DNA of 64,000 bases from Chryseobacterium sp. 36-9 (GCA_001898785.1 MKVE01000017.1:317491-381490), one strand, 5' to 3'; numbered from the stretch's first letter, positions 18,336 through 28,142 are shown. Notes: generated from the letters alone by a model not told the origin. Numbers and translations: made by a program.

Positions 18336-19628
18336 TTGACATCAAAAATTTCACTTCCGGTTTTCATCAAAGCATCGTCTAACAGAATCCTGATTGTCGG
18401 CGGTGGAAAATTGGCTTCTGAACAGCTCAATGATTTGATGCAGAATATTCCGGATGCGAATATCAGTGTGGTTGCCAAAAGGCTGTCAGATGATATTAAA
18501 ATCCTGTTATTGGAAAATACGTCTGTCAGAATTATTAATGATGATTTCAAGGATGAGTATTTGGAATTGGCGGATTTATTCATTGTTGCAACAGAAGATT
18601 CGGTTAAAGATCGATTAATCATTTCAAAACTAAGGGAACATAAAAATCTTTATTACGCTCCAAATTTTCCATCAGAAAGTGATTTTTTCTTCGAATCAGA
18701 TTCTGAACAGAAAGAAGAAAAACTACTCTTCCCAATTAATAATGAACAAAAATGGCGAAGAATTGCTACCTTCTTTTTCCTTGCGTTTGTTCTTCTTTTG
18801 ATAGTCAATATTCTCTCATTTTACATTGGTTTCAAAGATCTGGAAGTTGCTTATCATTATCTTAATTACAATACCGATGAAAGATTTTTCTGGCTGTTTT
18901 TAGTTGGATTTTTAGCACAATTAATTGATGGCGCTCTGGGAATGGGTTATGGTGTGACTTGTACAGCGGCACTTTTGTATATTGGTATCCCTTTGCCGGC
19001 AATCAGCAGCAGTATTCATACAGCAGAGATGTTTTCAAGCGGTGCTTCGGGATTCAGCCATTACAAATTCGGGAATATTAATAAAAAATTATTCAGGAAT
19101 ATTTTGATTCCGGGCGTCATCGGAGCGGTTTTGGGCGCATTGTTATTATCTTATTTCGGGGAAAAATATTCCGGAATTATCAAACCTATTTTAGCAGCTT
19201 ATACATTTATTCTCGGGTTGAGAATCCTTTTCAATGCGTTCAGGAAAAATAGAAAACGGAGAAAAACGAGAAGAGTAGGTTGGCTGGCAGGCGCAGGCGG
19301 TTTCCTGGATTCTTTCGGCGGTGGTGGTTGGGGCCCATTAGTCACTTCCACTTTAATCTCGAAAGGTAAAACTCCACGTTACATTATCGGAACTGTTAGT
19401 TTGACTGAGTTTTTCGTAACCTTCGCAAGTGCATTGACTTTCTTTTCCGTCATCGGCATCAGCCATTGGCAATTGATTGTAGCTTTGATTCTGGGTGGTG
19501 TTTTAGCAGCGCCAATTGCAGCAAAATTAACAGGTAGACTACCACTGAAAGTAATGTTCATAGGTGTTGGATTAATGGTCATTATCTGGAGTCTGAACGT
19601 TCTTTTAAAAACATTCGGGATTCTATAA
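18336..19628 (+). CDS. Siroheme synthase-like / TSUP sulfite exporter fusion
   Basis: 430 residues. Residues 1 to about 130 look like the NAD-binding precorrin-2 dehydrogenase domain of CysG/Met8 (VGGGKLASEQLN at 21-32, FIVATEDSVKDRLI). After a soluble linker, about 145-430 form 7-8 membrane segments of the TauE/SafE (TSUP) family (LIDGALGMGYGVT, FLDSFGGGGWGPLVTS). The start must be the TTG at 18336: the next Met is residue 36, beyond the NAD motif. As the last gene of the sulfate operon it could link siroheme for sulfite reductase to sulfite or thiosulfate export; that role is inferred. Confidence 0.82.
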   Translation: MTSKISLPVFIKASSNRILIVGGGKLASEQLNDLMQNIPDANISVVAKRLSDDIKILLLENTSVRIINDDFKDEYLELADLFIVATEDSVKDRLIISKLREHKNLYYAPNFPSESDFFFESDSEQKEEKLLFPINNEQKWRRIATFFFLAFVLLLIVNILSFYIGFKDLEVAYHYLNYNTDERFFWLFLVGFLAQLIDGALGMGYGVTCTAALLYIGIPLPAISSSIHTAEMFSSGASGFSHYKFGNINKKLFRNILIPGVIGAVLGALLLSYFGEKYSGIIKPILAAYTFILGLRILFNAFRKNRKRRKTRRVGWLAGAGGFLDSFGGGGWGPLVTSTLISKGKTPRYIIGTVSLTEFFVTFASALTFFSVIGISHWQLIVALILGGVLAAPIAAKLTGRLPLKVMFIGVGLMVIIWSLNVLLKTFGIL

Positions 19629-19684
19629 TTATTTCCAAATTTATTAGGCAAGACTTCTTATTTTTATGATTTAATAATTTTAAG

Positions 19685-21217
19685 ATGTCAAAAGTTGTCA
19701 AAACAATAATTTTAGCAGGTTTTATTGTAGCAAAATTTTTGCTCCAGTTTTTCCTTATCAGCCCATTTTATGACCTTCACCGGGACGAATATCTGCACCT
19801 CGACCAGGGAAATCATTTGGCTTGGGGGTATTTATCAGTTCCGCCGGTTACGTCCTGGATTTCTTTTTTAATCAAACTTCTGGGAAATAGTATTTTCTTT
19901 GTCAAATTTTTTCCTGCGCTGTTCGGAGCCTTAACAATATTTGTGGTTTGGAAATCCATTGAGCTGTTGAAAGGAAATCTGTTTGCACTTATTTTAGGAT
20001 CAACTGGTGTTTTGCTATCCATTCTTTTGAGACTTAATACGCTTTATCAGCCCAATTCTCTCGATGTACTTTGCTGGACAACATTTTATTATATGCTGAT
20101 AAGATATTTTAATTCCGAAAATTCAAGATGGCTTTTTTATGCAGCTGTTGTCTTTGCAATCGGATTTTTGAATAAGTACAATGTAATATTCCTCCTTTTA
20201 GGCTTATTTCCCGCAATTCTCTTAACCCCAAATCGAAATCTCTTAGTTAGAAAAAATTTTTATATGGCGATTCTTGTTGGGCTGATATTGATTTTACCTA
20301 ATCTTATCTGGCAATACACCAATAGTTTTCCTGTTATTTACCATATGAAAGAATTGACAAAAAATCAGCTGGTTAATGTTAGTTTAAAAGGCTTTTTGAC
20401 ATCGCAGATTCTATTTTTTGCAGGATCGGTAGTTGTGATTATTTCAGGGTTATATGCATTGCTGTTTTACAAGCTTTTTCAGAAATATAAGGTCTTTTTC
20501 TGGAGTTTTGTTTTCACGCTGGCGGTATTTATATTTTTTAAGGCGAAGGATTATTACGTTATTGGCTTATATCCGATTTATATTGCTTTTGGTTCTGTTT
20601 TTTTGGAATCGATTCTGAATCACGGCTGGAAGATCTGGTTAAGACCAATTTTAATTATGCTGCCTGTTTTGTTTTTCATACCAATGTATAACTATGCTCT
20701 GCCAAACAGAACACCGGACTATGTTGTTAAGCATCATCAAAAGTATAGTGAAATCGGGATGCTGTATTGGGAAGACGGAAAAGAACACGAGTTACCCCAG
20801 GACTTTGCAGATATGGTTGGTTGGAAAGAACTGGCTGGGAAAGTGGACAAAGCGTATTCAGGATTGCCGGATAAAGAACATACTTTAATATTGTGTGATA
20901 ACTATGGACAGGCCGGAGCGATTAATTATTACAGCAAGCTTGGAATAAAGGCAGTTTCCTTCAATGCAGATTATATCAATTGGTTTGATCTGTCTAAGAA
21001 ATATGTGAATGTTATCCGTGTTAAGGATTATTTTGAAAGAGATAATGAGATGCCGGAAACAAGTCCGTTTTTCGCAAAGAGTTCAATATCCGGGGAAGTT
21101 GAGAACAAGTATGCGCGGGAATATGGGACAACTATTTTTGTATTTCAGAATGCAAAAATTAATATCAACAAAAGAATCCAAAACGAAATAAACGAGGTTA
21201 AAAGCCGGCAAAAGTAA
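19685..21217 (+). CDS. GT39/ArnT-like membrane glycosyltransferase
   Basis: 510 residues with about 10-12 predicted membrane helices over residues 1-350 and a C-terminal soluble domain. The first luminal loop has DLHRDEYLHLDQGNHLAWGY, the acidic DE pair and aromatic pattern of PMT_2/ArnT enzymes, which move a sugar from a polyprenyl-phosphate carrier to lipid A or protein. Donor and acceptor are unknown. A hairpin AGCCGGC/GCCGGCT (21203-21228) spans the stop codon but has no clean T run. Confidence 0.8.
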   Translation: MSKVVKTIILAGFIVAKFLLQFFLISPFYDLHRDEYLHLDQGNHLAWGYLSVPPVTSWISFLIKLLGNSIFFVKFFPALFGALTIFVVWKSIELLKGNLFALILGSTGVLLSILLRLNTLYQPNSLDVLCWTTFYYMLIRYFNSENSRWLFYAAVVFAIGFLNKYNVIFLLLGLFPAILLTPNRNLLVRKNFYMAILVGLILILPNLIWQYTNSFPVIYHMKELTKNQLVNVSLKGFLTSQILFFAGSVVVIISGLYALLFYKLFQKYKVFFWSFVFTLAVFIFFKAKDYYVIGLYPIYIAFGSVFLESILNHGWKIWLRPILIMLPVLFFIPMYNYALPNRTPDYVVKHHQKYSEIGMLYWEDGKEHELPQDFADMVGWKELAGKVDKAYSGLPDKEHTLILCDNYGQAGAINYYSKLGIKAVSFNADYINWFDLSKKYVNVIRVKDYFERDNEMPETSPFFAKSSISGEVENKYAREYGTTIFVFQNAKININKRIQNEINEVKSRQK

Positions 21218-21260
21218 CTTAGCCGGCTGATAATTCATCAATTTAATTTTTTATTAAGTA

Positions 21261-21776
21261 TTAAACAAAAATTAGAATCAGAGCGAGAACAATTCCGATT
21301 GCTGTAAAAACCATTCCTCTTTTGAACGCTTTTGTTTTCGGATTGAACATCCAGAAGCTGGAAATCACAAAAAAGAATAGCGAGATTCCGAAAAAAGTAT
21401 TAAGCGGAGACAATGTGTCTTTGGATTGGGACTTGTGGAGTTTCGTCATTTTGTCCAGAACAAAAGGCAATTCTTTCTTCTTATATTTGGCTTCACCAGT
21501 TTTGATGTTGTAAGTTCCCTGTTTAAAATACATCACATCGCCTTCGGTTTTTTCTACTTCGAAGCCCTTGATTTTAATTTCCTTACCCAGTTTTTTCTCA
21601 TCCAGATTGGGTTCAAATTTCTTTTCGTAGCTTTTCTCTTTTTTAAGAAAACCCGTATCACGATAAACTAAAAGCACGCCGCTGATTGCATAGACCGCCA
21701 TCATCCCGGCAAGAAAATAACCGAGGTAACGGTGTGTGATTCTCATAAAAGTTTTTGTGTTCCTGATTTTATCCAT
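21261..21776 (-). CDS. PepSY-associated membrane protein
   Basis: 171 residues: helix at about 15-35 after THRYLGYFLAGMMAVYAISG, a periplasmic section, then two C-terminal helices (about 126-145 and 152-171). The N-terminal HRYLG block is typical of PepSY-TM proteins, many of which sit beside siderophore receptors and are thought to act as ferric-siderophore reductases. This one is short and has few of the usual histidines, so a reductase role is uncertain. It lies 80 bases downstream of the TonB-dependent receptor and is probably cotranscribed. Confidence 0.7.
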   Translation of the reverse strand: MDKIRNTKTFMRITHRYLGYFLAGMMAVYAISGVLLVYRDTGFLKKEKSYEKKFEPNLDEKKLGKEIKIKGFEVEKTEGDVMYFKQGTYNIKTGEAKYKKKELPFVLDKMTKLHKSQSKDTLSPLNTFFGISLFFFVISSFWMFNPKTKAFKRGMVFTAIGIVLALILIFV

Positions 21777-21856
21777 TTTATTTGTTTTATTAATCTGAAA
21801 AGTGGAGACAAATGTATGACTCCACTTCTATTATTAGAAATTTGATTTGATGTTTT

Positions 21857-24145
21857 TTACAATTTATAGGTCAAAGTCACATAAACGTTTCTCGGCATAA
21901 TCGGGTTGACGGAATAGTTCTCGTGTACGGTATAATTCAATACATTGAACGCATTACCTAATTTTCCTTGAAGAAGGAATTTTTTATACTGATAAGCGAT
22001 ACTGAAATCAACCTGAGTAAAATCTGTCAACGGAATCATTCTGTCCGTCTTCTGATTACCGTTCGCATCTTTCTGGTTATTCCATCCACCATATCTGCTG
22101 CCTGTATAGAATGCAGTAGCTCCAATTTTCAATCCCTTGACATATCTGTCAAATGTATAAAAAACTGATGCATTGGCAGTGTTAAGTGGTGTTCTTACAA
22201 TTCTTTCTCCTTCTATGAAACTGTTAAGGGTATTTGGAGTATCCAAATATGTCATATGATTATAAGAATAACCGGCAATGATTGATAAATTGGCTAAAGG
22301 ATTCCCGGTAATATCCAATTCCACACCACGGCTTCTGGTTTTTCCAGTCAGTTCTTTTATATTGGTATTTGTGTTGACATTACCTTGGTCATTAAACGGT
22401 GCAGTCTGTGCCAGGTTACTGTTGTCAATTTGATAAGCTGTAGCGTTGAACGCAATAGTATTGGCAAATAAGTTCTTCTTGAATCCAATTTCCCATTGAT
22501 CTACAATAGATGCATCAAGAGCTTTTAGGTTAACGTCAGTTCCTGTATTTGGTGTAAATGAGTTTGTATAACTTGCAAACGTCATAAAAGTATCATTCCA
22601 CTGGTAAACTAATCCTAACCTTGGTGAAAGCGCATTTTGGCTTGACTTTCCTTTTTCTCCGCTTTTCCCATAAGCAACGGATGTTATACCTGGTCCTGAG
22701 AACTCATAATTTGTGATGATTGGATTGATGTTCTCCAGATATGACCATCTAATACCAGCCAGAACTTTTAATTTTTCTGTAACAGAAATTAAATCCTGAA
22801 TGTAAACGCCAACACGTCTTGTAGGTGTTCTTGTAAGATTTTTCTTTGCAGTTGAAGGTTCGTAACCGCTTGCCCAAGTAGATTCATCAGCTAGATTGAT
22901 TGTTGGTGGATTTAACTTGGTTCCGTTAGTACCATTAGTACCATATCCTATAGAACCACTGTTTTCCCAGCTACCATCTTGTTTTTGAAAATAGTAAGTA
23001 TAATTATCTGATTGAAGATAATCCGCATCGGCACCAAAAAGCAGTTTATGTTTTACTTTTCCGGTACTGAATTCACCATTCAAGTTAGCCTGAACAGAGC
23101 CATAATTCTGTTCGTTATAAGTTCTTGTCAGATTTCTGTTCCAAAGGTAAGAACCGTTGTTGGGCTGAAACTCCCACTGCATTCTTTCATTTCCGAAGAA
23201 ATCTTTGGTGTAATTCTGATAAGACCCGACAACATTCAGGTTCCAGTTACTATTGATCTGATGATTTAGAGTAACTGTGCTTGTAGCCATCTGCGTATTC
23301 TGATATTGAAAATCAGAACCTGGATTTTTACGAATGTCAATTAAATCATTAATAACAGATCTTGATGTATTTTTATCCAAGACCAATGTACCTACACCAA
23401 AATCCGGCGTGAAATAATTTTTGAGATAATCACCCTCAACAATTAATTGCGTTTTATCGGATATATTGAAAAGAAAGCTTGGATTGAAATAGTATTTTTG
23501 AGAAGTCACATTATCGCGGAAACTGCCCTTATCTTCAAAAGCGCCATTCACGCGGAAAGCAGAACTTTTTGACAAAGCGTCATAAAAATCCAAAGTAGTT
23601 TTGTAATTATCCCAACTTCCTGCGCTCAAGGCAATACTTCCACCTTGGTTAAAAAGCGGTTTTTTAGTCACCATATTTAGGATGCCACCGGGAGCTACAT
23701 TGCCGTAAAGAATGGCTGCACCACCTTTCAGCACTTCTACACGCTCCATCCCGGAAACTTCTGGGAAGATCCCGCTATTGACACGGGAACCATTTTTATA
23801 AATATTTTCAGCTCCGAATATATAACCTCTTGCACCAAAGCTGTCCTGAGAACCGCCTCTTGCAGAGGTAATGTACATTCCATTGACATTCCTGATCACA
23901 TCCGAAAGTTGCTGGGCCTGCTGTTGTTCAATAATTTCGTGAGTAACAATTGCAGTAGCCTGTGGATTTTCCATCACATCCAGGTTGGACTTTGTAGTGA
24001 AAACCTTTGCACGGTTCGGATTCCCTGCTTTATGAAGTTTGACATCCTCTATGGTTCTTACATTCAAAGAATCAGTTTTTGCCTCTTGAGCGTAACCAAA
24101 AACAGATAGTGTGATAAGACCTATAGCAACAGCATTTCTTTTCAT
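21857..24145 (-). CDS. TonB-dependent siderophore receptor
   Basis: 762-residue outer-membrane receptor of the FhuA/FpvA type. Signal peptide ending FGYAQ, plug domain at about 45-165 (PQATAIVTHEIIEQQQAQQL, then MERVEVLKGGAAILYG and PGGILNMVTKKP), then a 22-strand barrel ending in YVTLTYKL with the terminal aromatic/hydrophobic pattern. It has no N-terminal FecA-like signalling domain and no SusD partner, so a ferric siderophore rather than a glycan is the likely ligand. Neighbouring PepSY protein supports iron uptake. Confidence 0.9.
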   Translation of the reverse strand: MKRNAVAIGLITLSVFGYAQEAKTDSLNVRTIEDVKLHKAGNPNRAKVFTTKSNLDVMENPQATAIVTHEIIEQQQAQQLSDVIRNVNGMYITSARGGSQDSFGARGYIFGAENIYKNGSRVNSGIFPEVSGMERVEVLKGGAAILYGNVAPGGILNMVTKKPLFNQGGSIALSAGSWDNYKTTLDFYDALSKSSAFRVNGAFEDKGSFRDNVTSQKYYFNPSFLFNISDKTQLIVEGDYLKNYFTPDFGVGTLVLDKNTSRSVINDLIDIRKNPGSDFQYQNTQMATSTVTLNHQINSNWNLNVVGSYQNYTKDFFGNERMQWEFQPNNGSYLWNRNLTRTYNEQNYGSVQANLNGEFSTGKVKHKLLFGADADYLQSDNYTYYFQKQDGSWENSGSIGYGTNGTNGTKLNPPTINLADESTWASGYEPSTAKKNLTRTPTRRVGVYIQDLISVTEKLKVLAGIRWSYLENINPIITNYEFSGPGITSVAYGKSGEKGKSSQNALSPRLGLVYQWNDTFMTFASYTNSFTPNTGTDVNLKALDASIVDQWEIGFKKNLFANTIAFNATAYQIDNSNLAQTAPFNDQGNVNTNTNIKELTGKTRSRGVELDITGNPLANLSIIAGYSYNHMTYLDTPNTLNSFIEGERIVRTPLNTANASVFYTFDRYVKGLKIGATAFYTGSRYGGWNNQKDANGNQKTDRMIPLTDFTQVDFSIAYQYKKFLLQGKLGNAFNVLNYTVHENYSVNPIMPRNVYVTLTYKL

Positions 24146-24146
24146 A

Positions 24147-24232
24147 GTTTATTTAGAATATTTAAAAACAGTGCAAAAGTATGGAAAGTGTTAATACTTC
24201 CCAATATTATTTTAAATAATTCTAAATAAAAC
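24147..24232 (-). promoter_or_regulatory. Promoter and operator-like inverted repeat, TonB receptor
   Basis: On the minus strand TTG (24204-24202) and TACTTTTG (24181-24174) with a 20-base spacer form the promoter. It is bracketed by GTTTATTTAGAAT (24147-24159) and ATTCTAAATAAAAC (24219-24232), an almost perfect inverted pair; the upstream arm continues into the near-palindrome ATTATTTTAAATAAT over the -33 side. A Fur-type repressor is the obvious candidate given the gene, but the binding protein is inferred. Confidence 0.65.
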
Positions 24233-24288
24233 TAACGTTGTTGTTTTAAAGTGTTGATTATTAGTGTTATAAATTACTCTGATTTTTA

Positions 24289-26181
24289 TCAGTTCAACAG
24301 TTCTTGCAATTCAAGCCAGCGCATTTCGTATTCTTCCAGTTTTTCAGAAAGCGATTCTAGATCTGCGGACAACTTGGAAATTTTCTCATAATCGCTTTCA
24401 TTGTTGAGTTGTTCCAGGATTTTGCTTCGCTGTGTTTCCAGTTCTGGCATTTCCTTTTCAATCGTTTCCAGCTCACGCTGTTCCTTGAATGAAAGTTTTT
24501 TCTTAGTTGACGATTGTTGATTGATGGCTGTTGGTTTCTCTTCTTTTGCAATAGAAACAGCAGATTCTTGATTCTTGTCTTTTGATTCCTGAGACTTTTT
24601 GCTTTCTCTATATTCCGAAAAATTCCCGACAAAATCCTTAATTTTTCCGTCACCTTCAAAAGCTAAAACGTGATCCACAATACGGTCCATAAAATAACGG
24701 TCGTGCGAAACGATAATCAGACTGCCTTGGAAGTTCTGAAGGAAATTTTCCAAAACCGTTAGCGTTGGCAGGTCCAAATCATTCGTGGGCTCATCAAAAA
24801 TCAAAAAGTTCGGATTCTGATACAGCACATACATTAGGTGCAGACGTCTTTTTTCACCTCCCGAAAGTTTCGATATTGGTGAATATTGCGTTTGGTCATC
24901 AAATAAAAATAACCTCAAAAACTGCGAAGCCGAAATGGTTTTTCCGTTGGCTAATGGAAAATTTTCAGAAATTTCTTTGATGAAATCAATCACGCGTTCA
25001 TCGTCCTTATAACCTAAACCTTTCTGAGAAAAGTACCCAAATTTTATGGTTTCTCCGGTTTCAATCTCGCCAGAATCTTTAGGCTCAAAACCTTGGATGA
25101 TATTCAGCAATGTCGATTTTCCGGCACCGTTTTTCCCCACAATCCCGACTTTTTCTCCTCGTTGGAAAGAATAAGAAAAGTCTTTCAGCAAAACATTATT
25201 CCCGAATTTTTTATTGATGTCTTTCAGTTCCAGAATTTTATTGCCGAGACGTTTCATTTCGAAATCCAGTTCCAAACCTTCTTTTCTTGTATCGGTTTTA
25301 GCAACTTTTTCGGTTTCGTAAAACGCATCGATTCTGGATTTGGATTTCGTTGTTCTCGCTTTCGGTTGGCGTCGCATCCATTCCAATTCTTTTCTGTAGA
25401 GATTGTTGGCCTTGTCAATCGTTGCATTCAGATTATCTTCCCGAATCATTTTATTTTCGAGATAAGTCGCATAAGAACCGTTGTGAACGTAGAGATTTTT
25501 GTCTTCCATTTCCCAAATGATATCACACACCGAATCCAAAAAATATCGGTCGTGCGTCACCAGAAGAAGCGTGATTTTCGCTTTGCTCAGATAATTTTCC
25601 AGCCATTCCACCATTTCCACATCGAGGTGGTTGGTCGGTTCATCCATGATTAGAAGCGTATGTCTGTGTTCCGCCCGGGTTTCGGTTAAAAGTTTGGCGA
25701 GTGCAACTCTTTTGATTTGACCTCCGGAAAGTGTTCCCATTTTCAGCGTTAGGTCGGTGATTTTCAGCTGTGACAGAATCTGCTTCATTTCGTTTTCCAA
25801 ATCCCAGGTTTTCTGGATTTCCATTTCAGCAATGGCCTTTTCCATTTCGTCCGGATTATTGGAAATCAAAGAATGGTGGTATTGTTTCAAAGCCAAAATC
25901 GGAGGTGAATTCAGTGTCATCATAAATTCCTCAATCGAGAGATTGGAATCGAAATCAATTTCCTGGTCGAACAGAACCACCTGAATATCTTTATTAATCA
26001 CTACAGTTCCGCTATCGGCAATCTCTTTTCCCATCAGGATTTTCAGAAGTGTGGATTTTCCACTGCCGTTTTTGGCCACGATGGCAATCTTGTCGCCTTC
26101 ATTCACATTGAAACTGATATTTTGAAACAGGACTTTGACGCCGTACGATTTGGTAAGATTTTCTGCAGAAACGTAATTCAT
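24289..26181 (-). CDS. ABC-F ATPase, Uup-like
   Basis: 630 residues with two ABC cassettes and no membrane segments: Walker A AKNGSGKST at 36-44 and a second GKNGAGKST in the middle, signatures LSGGQIKR and LSGGEKRRL, Walker B LLIMDEPTNHLD and FLIFDEPTNDLD. A charged linker and a C-terminal coiled coil (about 560-630) resemble the Uup DNA/ribosome-binding domain. ABC-F proteins act on the ribosome or on nucleic-acid processes; Uup also affects transposon excision in E. coli. The exact role here is not shown. Confidence 0.9.
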   Translation of the reverse strand: MNYVSAENLTKSYGVKVLFQNISFNVNEGDKIAIVAKNGSGKSTLLKILMGKEIADSGTVVINKDIQVVLFDQEIDFDSNLSIEEFMMTLNSPPILALKQYHHSLISNNPDEMEKAIAEMEIQKTWDLENEMKQILSQLKITDLTLKMGTLSGGQIKRVALAKLLTETRAEHRHTLLIMDEPTNHLDVEMVEWLENYLSKAKITLLLVTHDRYFLDSVCDIIWEMEDKNLYVHNGSYATYLENKMIREDNLNATIDKANNLYRKELEWMRRQPKARTTKSKSRIDAFYETEKVAKTDTRKEGLELDFEMKRLGNKILELKDINKKFGNNVLLKDFSYSFQRGEKVGIVGKNGAGKSTLLNIIQGFEPKDSGEIETGETIKFGYFSQKGLGYKDDERVIDFIKEISENFPLANGKTISASQFLRLFLFDDQTQYSPISKLSGGEKRRLHLMYVLYQNPNFLIFDEPTNDLDLPTLTVLENFLQNFQGSLIIVSHDRYFMDRIVDHVLAFEGDGKIKDFVGNFSEYRESKKSQESKDKNQESAVSIAKEEKPTAINQQSSTKKKLSFKEQRELETIEKEMPELETQRSKILEQLNNESDYEKISKLSADLESLSEKLEEYEMRWLELQELLN

Positions 26182-26187
26182 TATGAC

Positions 26188-26215
26188 AAATGATAATTAA
26201 TAAAGATAAATGATG
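26188..26215. repeat. Heptamer array upstream of the ABC-F gene
   Basis: Four consecutive 7-base units AAATGAT, AATTAAT, AAAGATA, AATGATG just before the ABC-F start codon (minus strand). It resembles the first cysD/cysN array, but I see no clear inverted partner nearby. Confidence 0.5.
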
Positions 26216-26280
26216 TGCGAAAGTACAAAATTGAAAATTCAATAGAGAATAATTTGGGCTGCTTTATCCGCACAAAGTTT

Positions 26281-26299
26281 ATCCTGAGTTTGTCGAAGG
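26281..26299 (+). repeat. ATCCTGAGTTTGTCGAAGG dispersed repeat motif
   Basis: In the 308-base gap between the ABC-F and hydrolase genes. The motif TCCTGAG(C/T)TTGTCGAAGG recurs in intergenic regions of many bacterial genomes as I recall them. The same gap also holds a perfect 12-base palindrome ACCCAATTGGGT (26329-26340). No gene or clear promoter is visible in the rest. Confidence 0.45.
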
Positions 26300-26489
26300 T
26301 TCTGTTTTTTCAAAAAGAAAAAAGTCCGACCCAATTGGGTTATGTGTAATTCACTGTTTCTATATAATTGTTATGATTATTAAACCAATCTTAGTTTTCT
26401 GAAAATTTTAACTAAACAAACATTTCATTTAACCTTTTGTTGAGATAATCGGAATGAAAAATTTCAGAAGTTTGCTCAAAATTAATTCA

Positions 26490-28127
26490 ATGAAAAAACT
26501 CAACTTTCTTTTTGTTCTCTTTTTATTTTCAGCATTTCAGGCACAAGTGATTTCCGGAACTATATTTTCCAAGGAAGAAAACAAGCCGATTCCTTATGTG
26601 AAAATTGGGGTTGAAAAAGATAATCTGGGAACAGTTTCTGATGAATCGGGAAAATTCTCTCTGGATTTGTCAAAAACCAATACCAATAAAAATGTCAGAA
26701 TAGAAGTTTCCGGTTACGAACCTTTTTCTATGAATGTTGGGAATTTTATCAAACAAAATCCTCAACAGATTTTTCTTCAGGAGAAAGTTCAGACCATCAA
26801 AGAAGTTAAACTGACACCGAAAAAACTAGTGGATAAAAACTGGGGCGTAAACACCAAAAGCAAAAGTGTTACTTATAGTGTCAATCCGGAATTTGATAAA
26901 ACCAATTTTCTGGGTGAAACGGCGATACAGTTCAATACCAAAAAAAGAGCAAAAATCAGAACTATTAATCTGAATGTAGCGCAATTCAATTCCAAAGAAC
27001 CGGTAGTGATGCGCTATACAATTTACAATGATGAGAATGGTTTGCCAGGTAAAAGTCTTTTGGATGAAGAAATCACAGTAGAACTGACTTCGGATAAAAT
27101 AAAAGACGGCGTTTTTTCTTTGGATGTCAACAACCAGAATATTTGGGTGAAAGGAAAATTCTACGTCGGAATCCAGTTTCTGAAAGCTTTTGACGGCAAT
27201 ATAAGAATCAGCGCAGCTTTGTTTAAAACGGGTTATATAAGAGAGTTTTATCAGGATTGGCAGAAAATGTCTATCGCTGCACCAGCCATTAATATTGATG
27301 TGAAAGTTGATAAAAGTGCTGTGAATGGGAGTGCAGAAAAAGATGTTTTCGATAATGTTTCTGCTTCACTACAAGATTATACGCTATTTTTGGAAGAAGC
27401 CAGAAAATCAGGATTTGGTAAAAATACATTAACAGGAAGAGTTCTTCATTTGAAAGATGCTGATATCTATTATGAGACTTATGGAAAAGGAGAGCCGTTG
27501 TTTTTGCTCCACGGTAATGGCGGAAGCATTGACGCCTTCACAAAAGAGATTCCTGAGTTGTCAAAACATTTTCAGGTCATTGCAATGGACACAAGAGCGC
27601 AGGGAAAAAGTACAGATACATCAACAGAGTCTTTGACTTATAGAAAATTTGCGGAAGATGTGAAGGCTTTGGCTGACGAATTAAAATTAAAAAAAATCAA
27701 TATTCTGGGTTGGAGCGATGGTGGTAACACAGCTATTGAATTTGCCATAAAATATCCAAAAAATGTGAACAAGATTATCACAAGCGGTGCCAACGTTTTC
27801 CCTAATGGTGTCGGAGAGAAAATGGTGGAAGATATGAAGATTGATGTTGCCAGAATGAAAGCAGAACACAAGCCGGAAAGAGATATTCGCCTGGAGCAAC
27901 TGATGATTGATGAACCTAAAATCACGAAAGAACAACTCAATAAAATAAGTGCGAAAGCGTTAATTGTCGCAGGAGAAAATGATTTGATTCTCCGATCTCA
28001 TACTGAATATATCGCTAAGGAAATTCCCAATTCCAAAATGAAAATTTACAAAGGCGCATCTCACGGTGTTCCTGTGGAAAGGGCGGAAGAATTGTGCCAG
28101 GATGTGATTGATTTTATTAAGAAGTAA
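26490..28127 (+). CDS. Secreted alpha/beta hydrolase with carboxypeptidase-like domain
   Basis: 545 residues from the ATG at 26490, which gives the signal peptide MKKLNFLFVLFLFSAFQAQ; an in-frame ATG at 26454 adds 12 residues before it. About residues 20-100 form a CarboxypepD_reg-like beta domain (GTIFSKEENKPIPYVKI); the middle is a beta-rich region of unknown type; from about 320 an alpha/beta hydrolase follows: oxyanion loop LLHGNGGS, nucleophile S409 in GWSDGG, VAGENDL acid loop and KGASHGV histidine. Substrate unknown. Exported, without a type IX sorting tail. Confidence 0.82.
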   Translation: MKKLNFLFVLFLFSAFQAQVISGTIFSKEENKPIPYVKIGVEKDNLGTVSDESGKFSLDLSKTNTNKNVRIEVSGYEPFSMNVGNFIKQNPQQIFLQEKVQTIKEVKLTPKKLVDKNWGVNTKSKSVTYSVNPEFDKTNFLGETAIQFNTKKRAKIRTINLNVAQFNSKEPVVMRYTIYNDENGLPGKSLLDEEITVELTSDKIKDGVFSLDVNNQNIWVKGKFYVGIQFLKAFDGNIRISAALFKTGYIREFYQDWQKMSIAAPAINIDVKVDKSAVNGSAEKDVFDNVSASLQDYTLFLEEARKSGFGKNTLTGRVLHLKDADIYYETYGKGEPLFLLHGNGGSIDAFTKEIPELSKHFQVIAMDTRAQGKSTDTSTESLTYRKFAEDVKALADELKLKKINILGWSDGGNTAIEFAIKYPKNVNKIITSGANVFPNGVGEKMVEDMKIDVARMKAEHKPERDIRLEQLMIDEPKITKEQLNKISAKALIVAGENDLILRSHTEYIAKEIPNSKMKIYKGASHGVPVERAEELCQDVIDFIKK

Positions 28128-28142
28128 AAAATAGTAAACGCT

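Noticed and set aside
21203-21228. AGCCGGC/GCCGGCT hairpin at the end of the GT39 gene as a terminator
   Set aside because: It spans the stop codon and lacks a T run; kept only as a remark.
25093-25653. 186-codon frame opposite the ABC-F gene
   Set aside because: Shadow of a well-conserved ABC-F gene; Phe/Ile-rich product with no motif.
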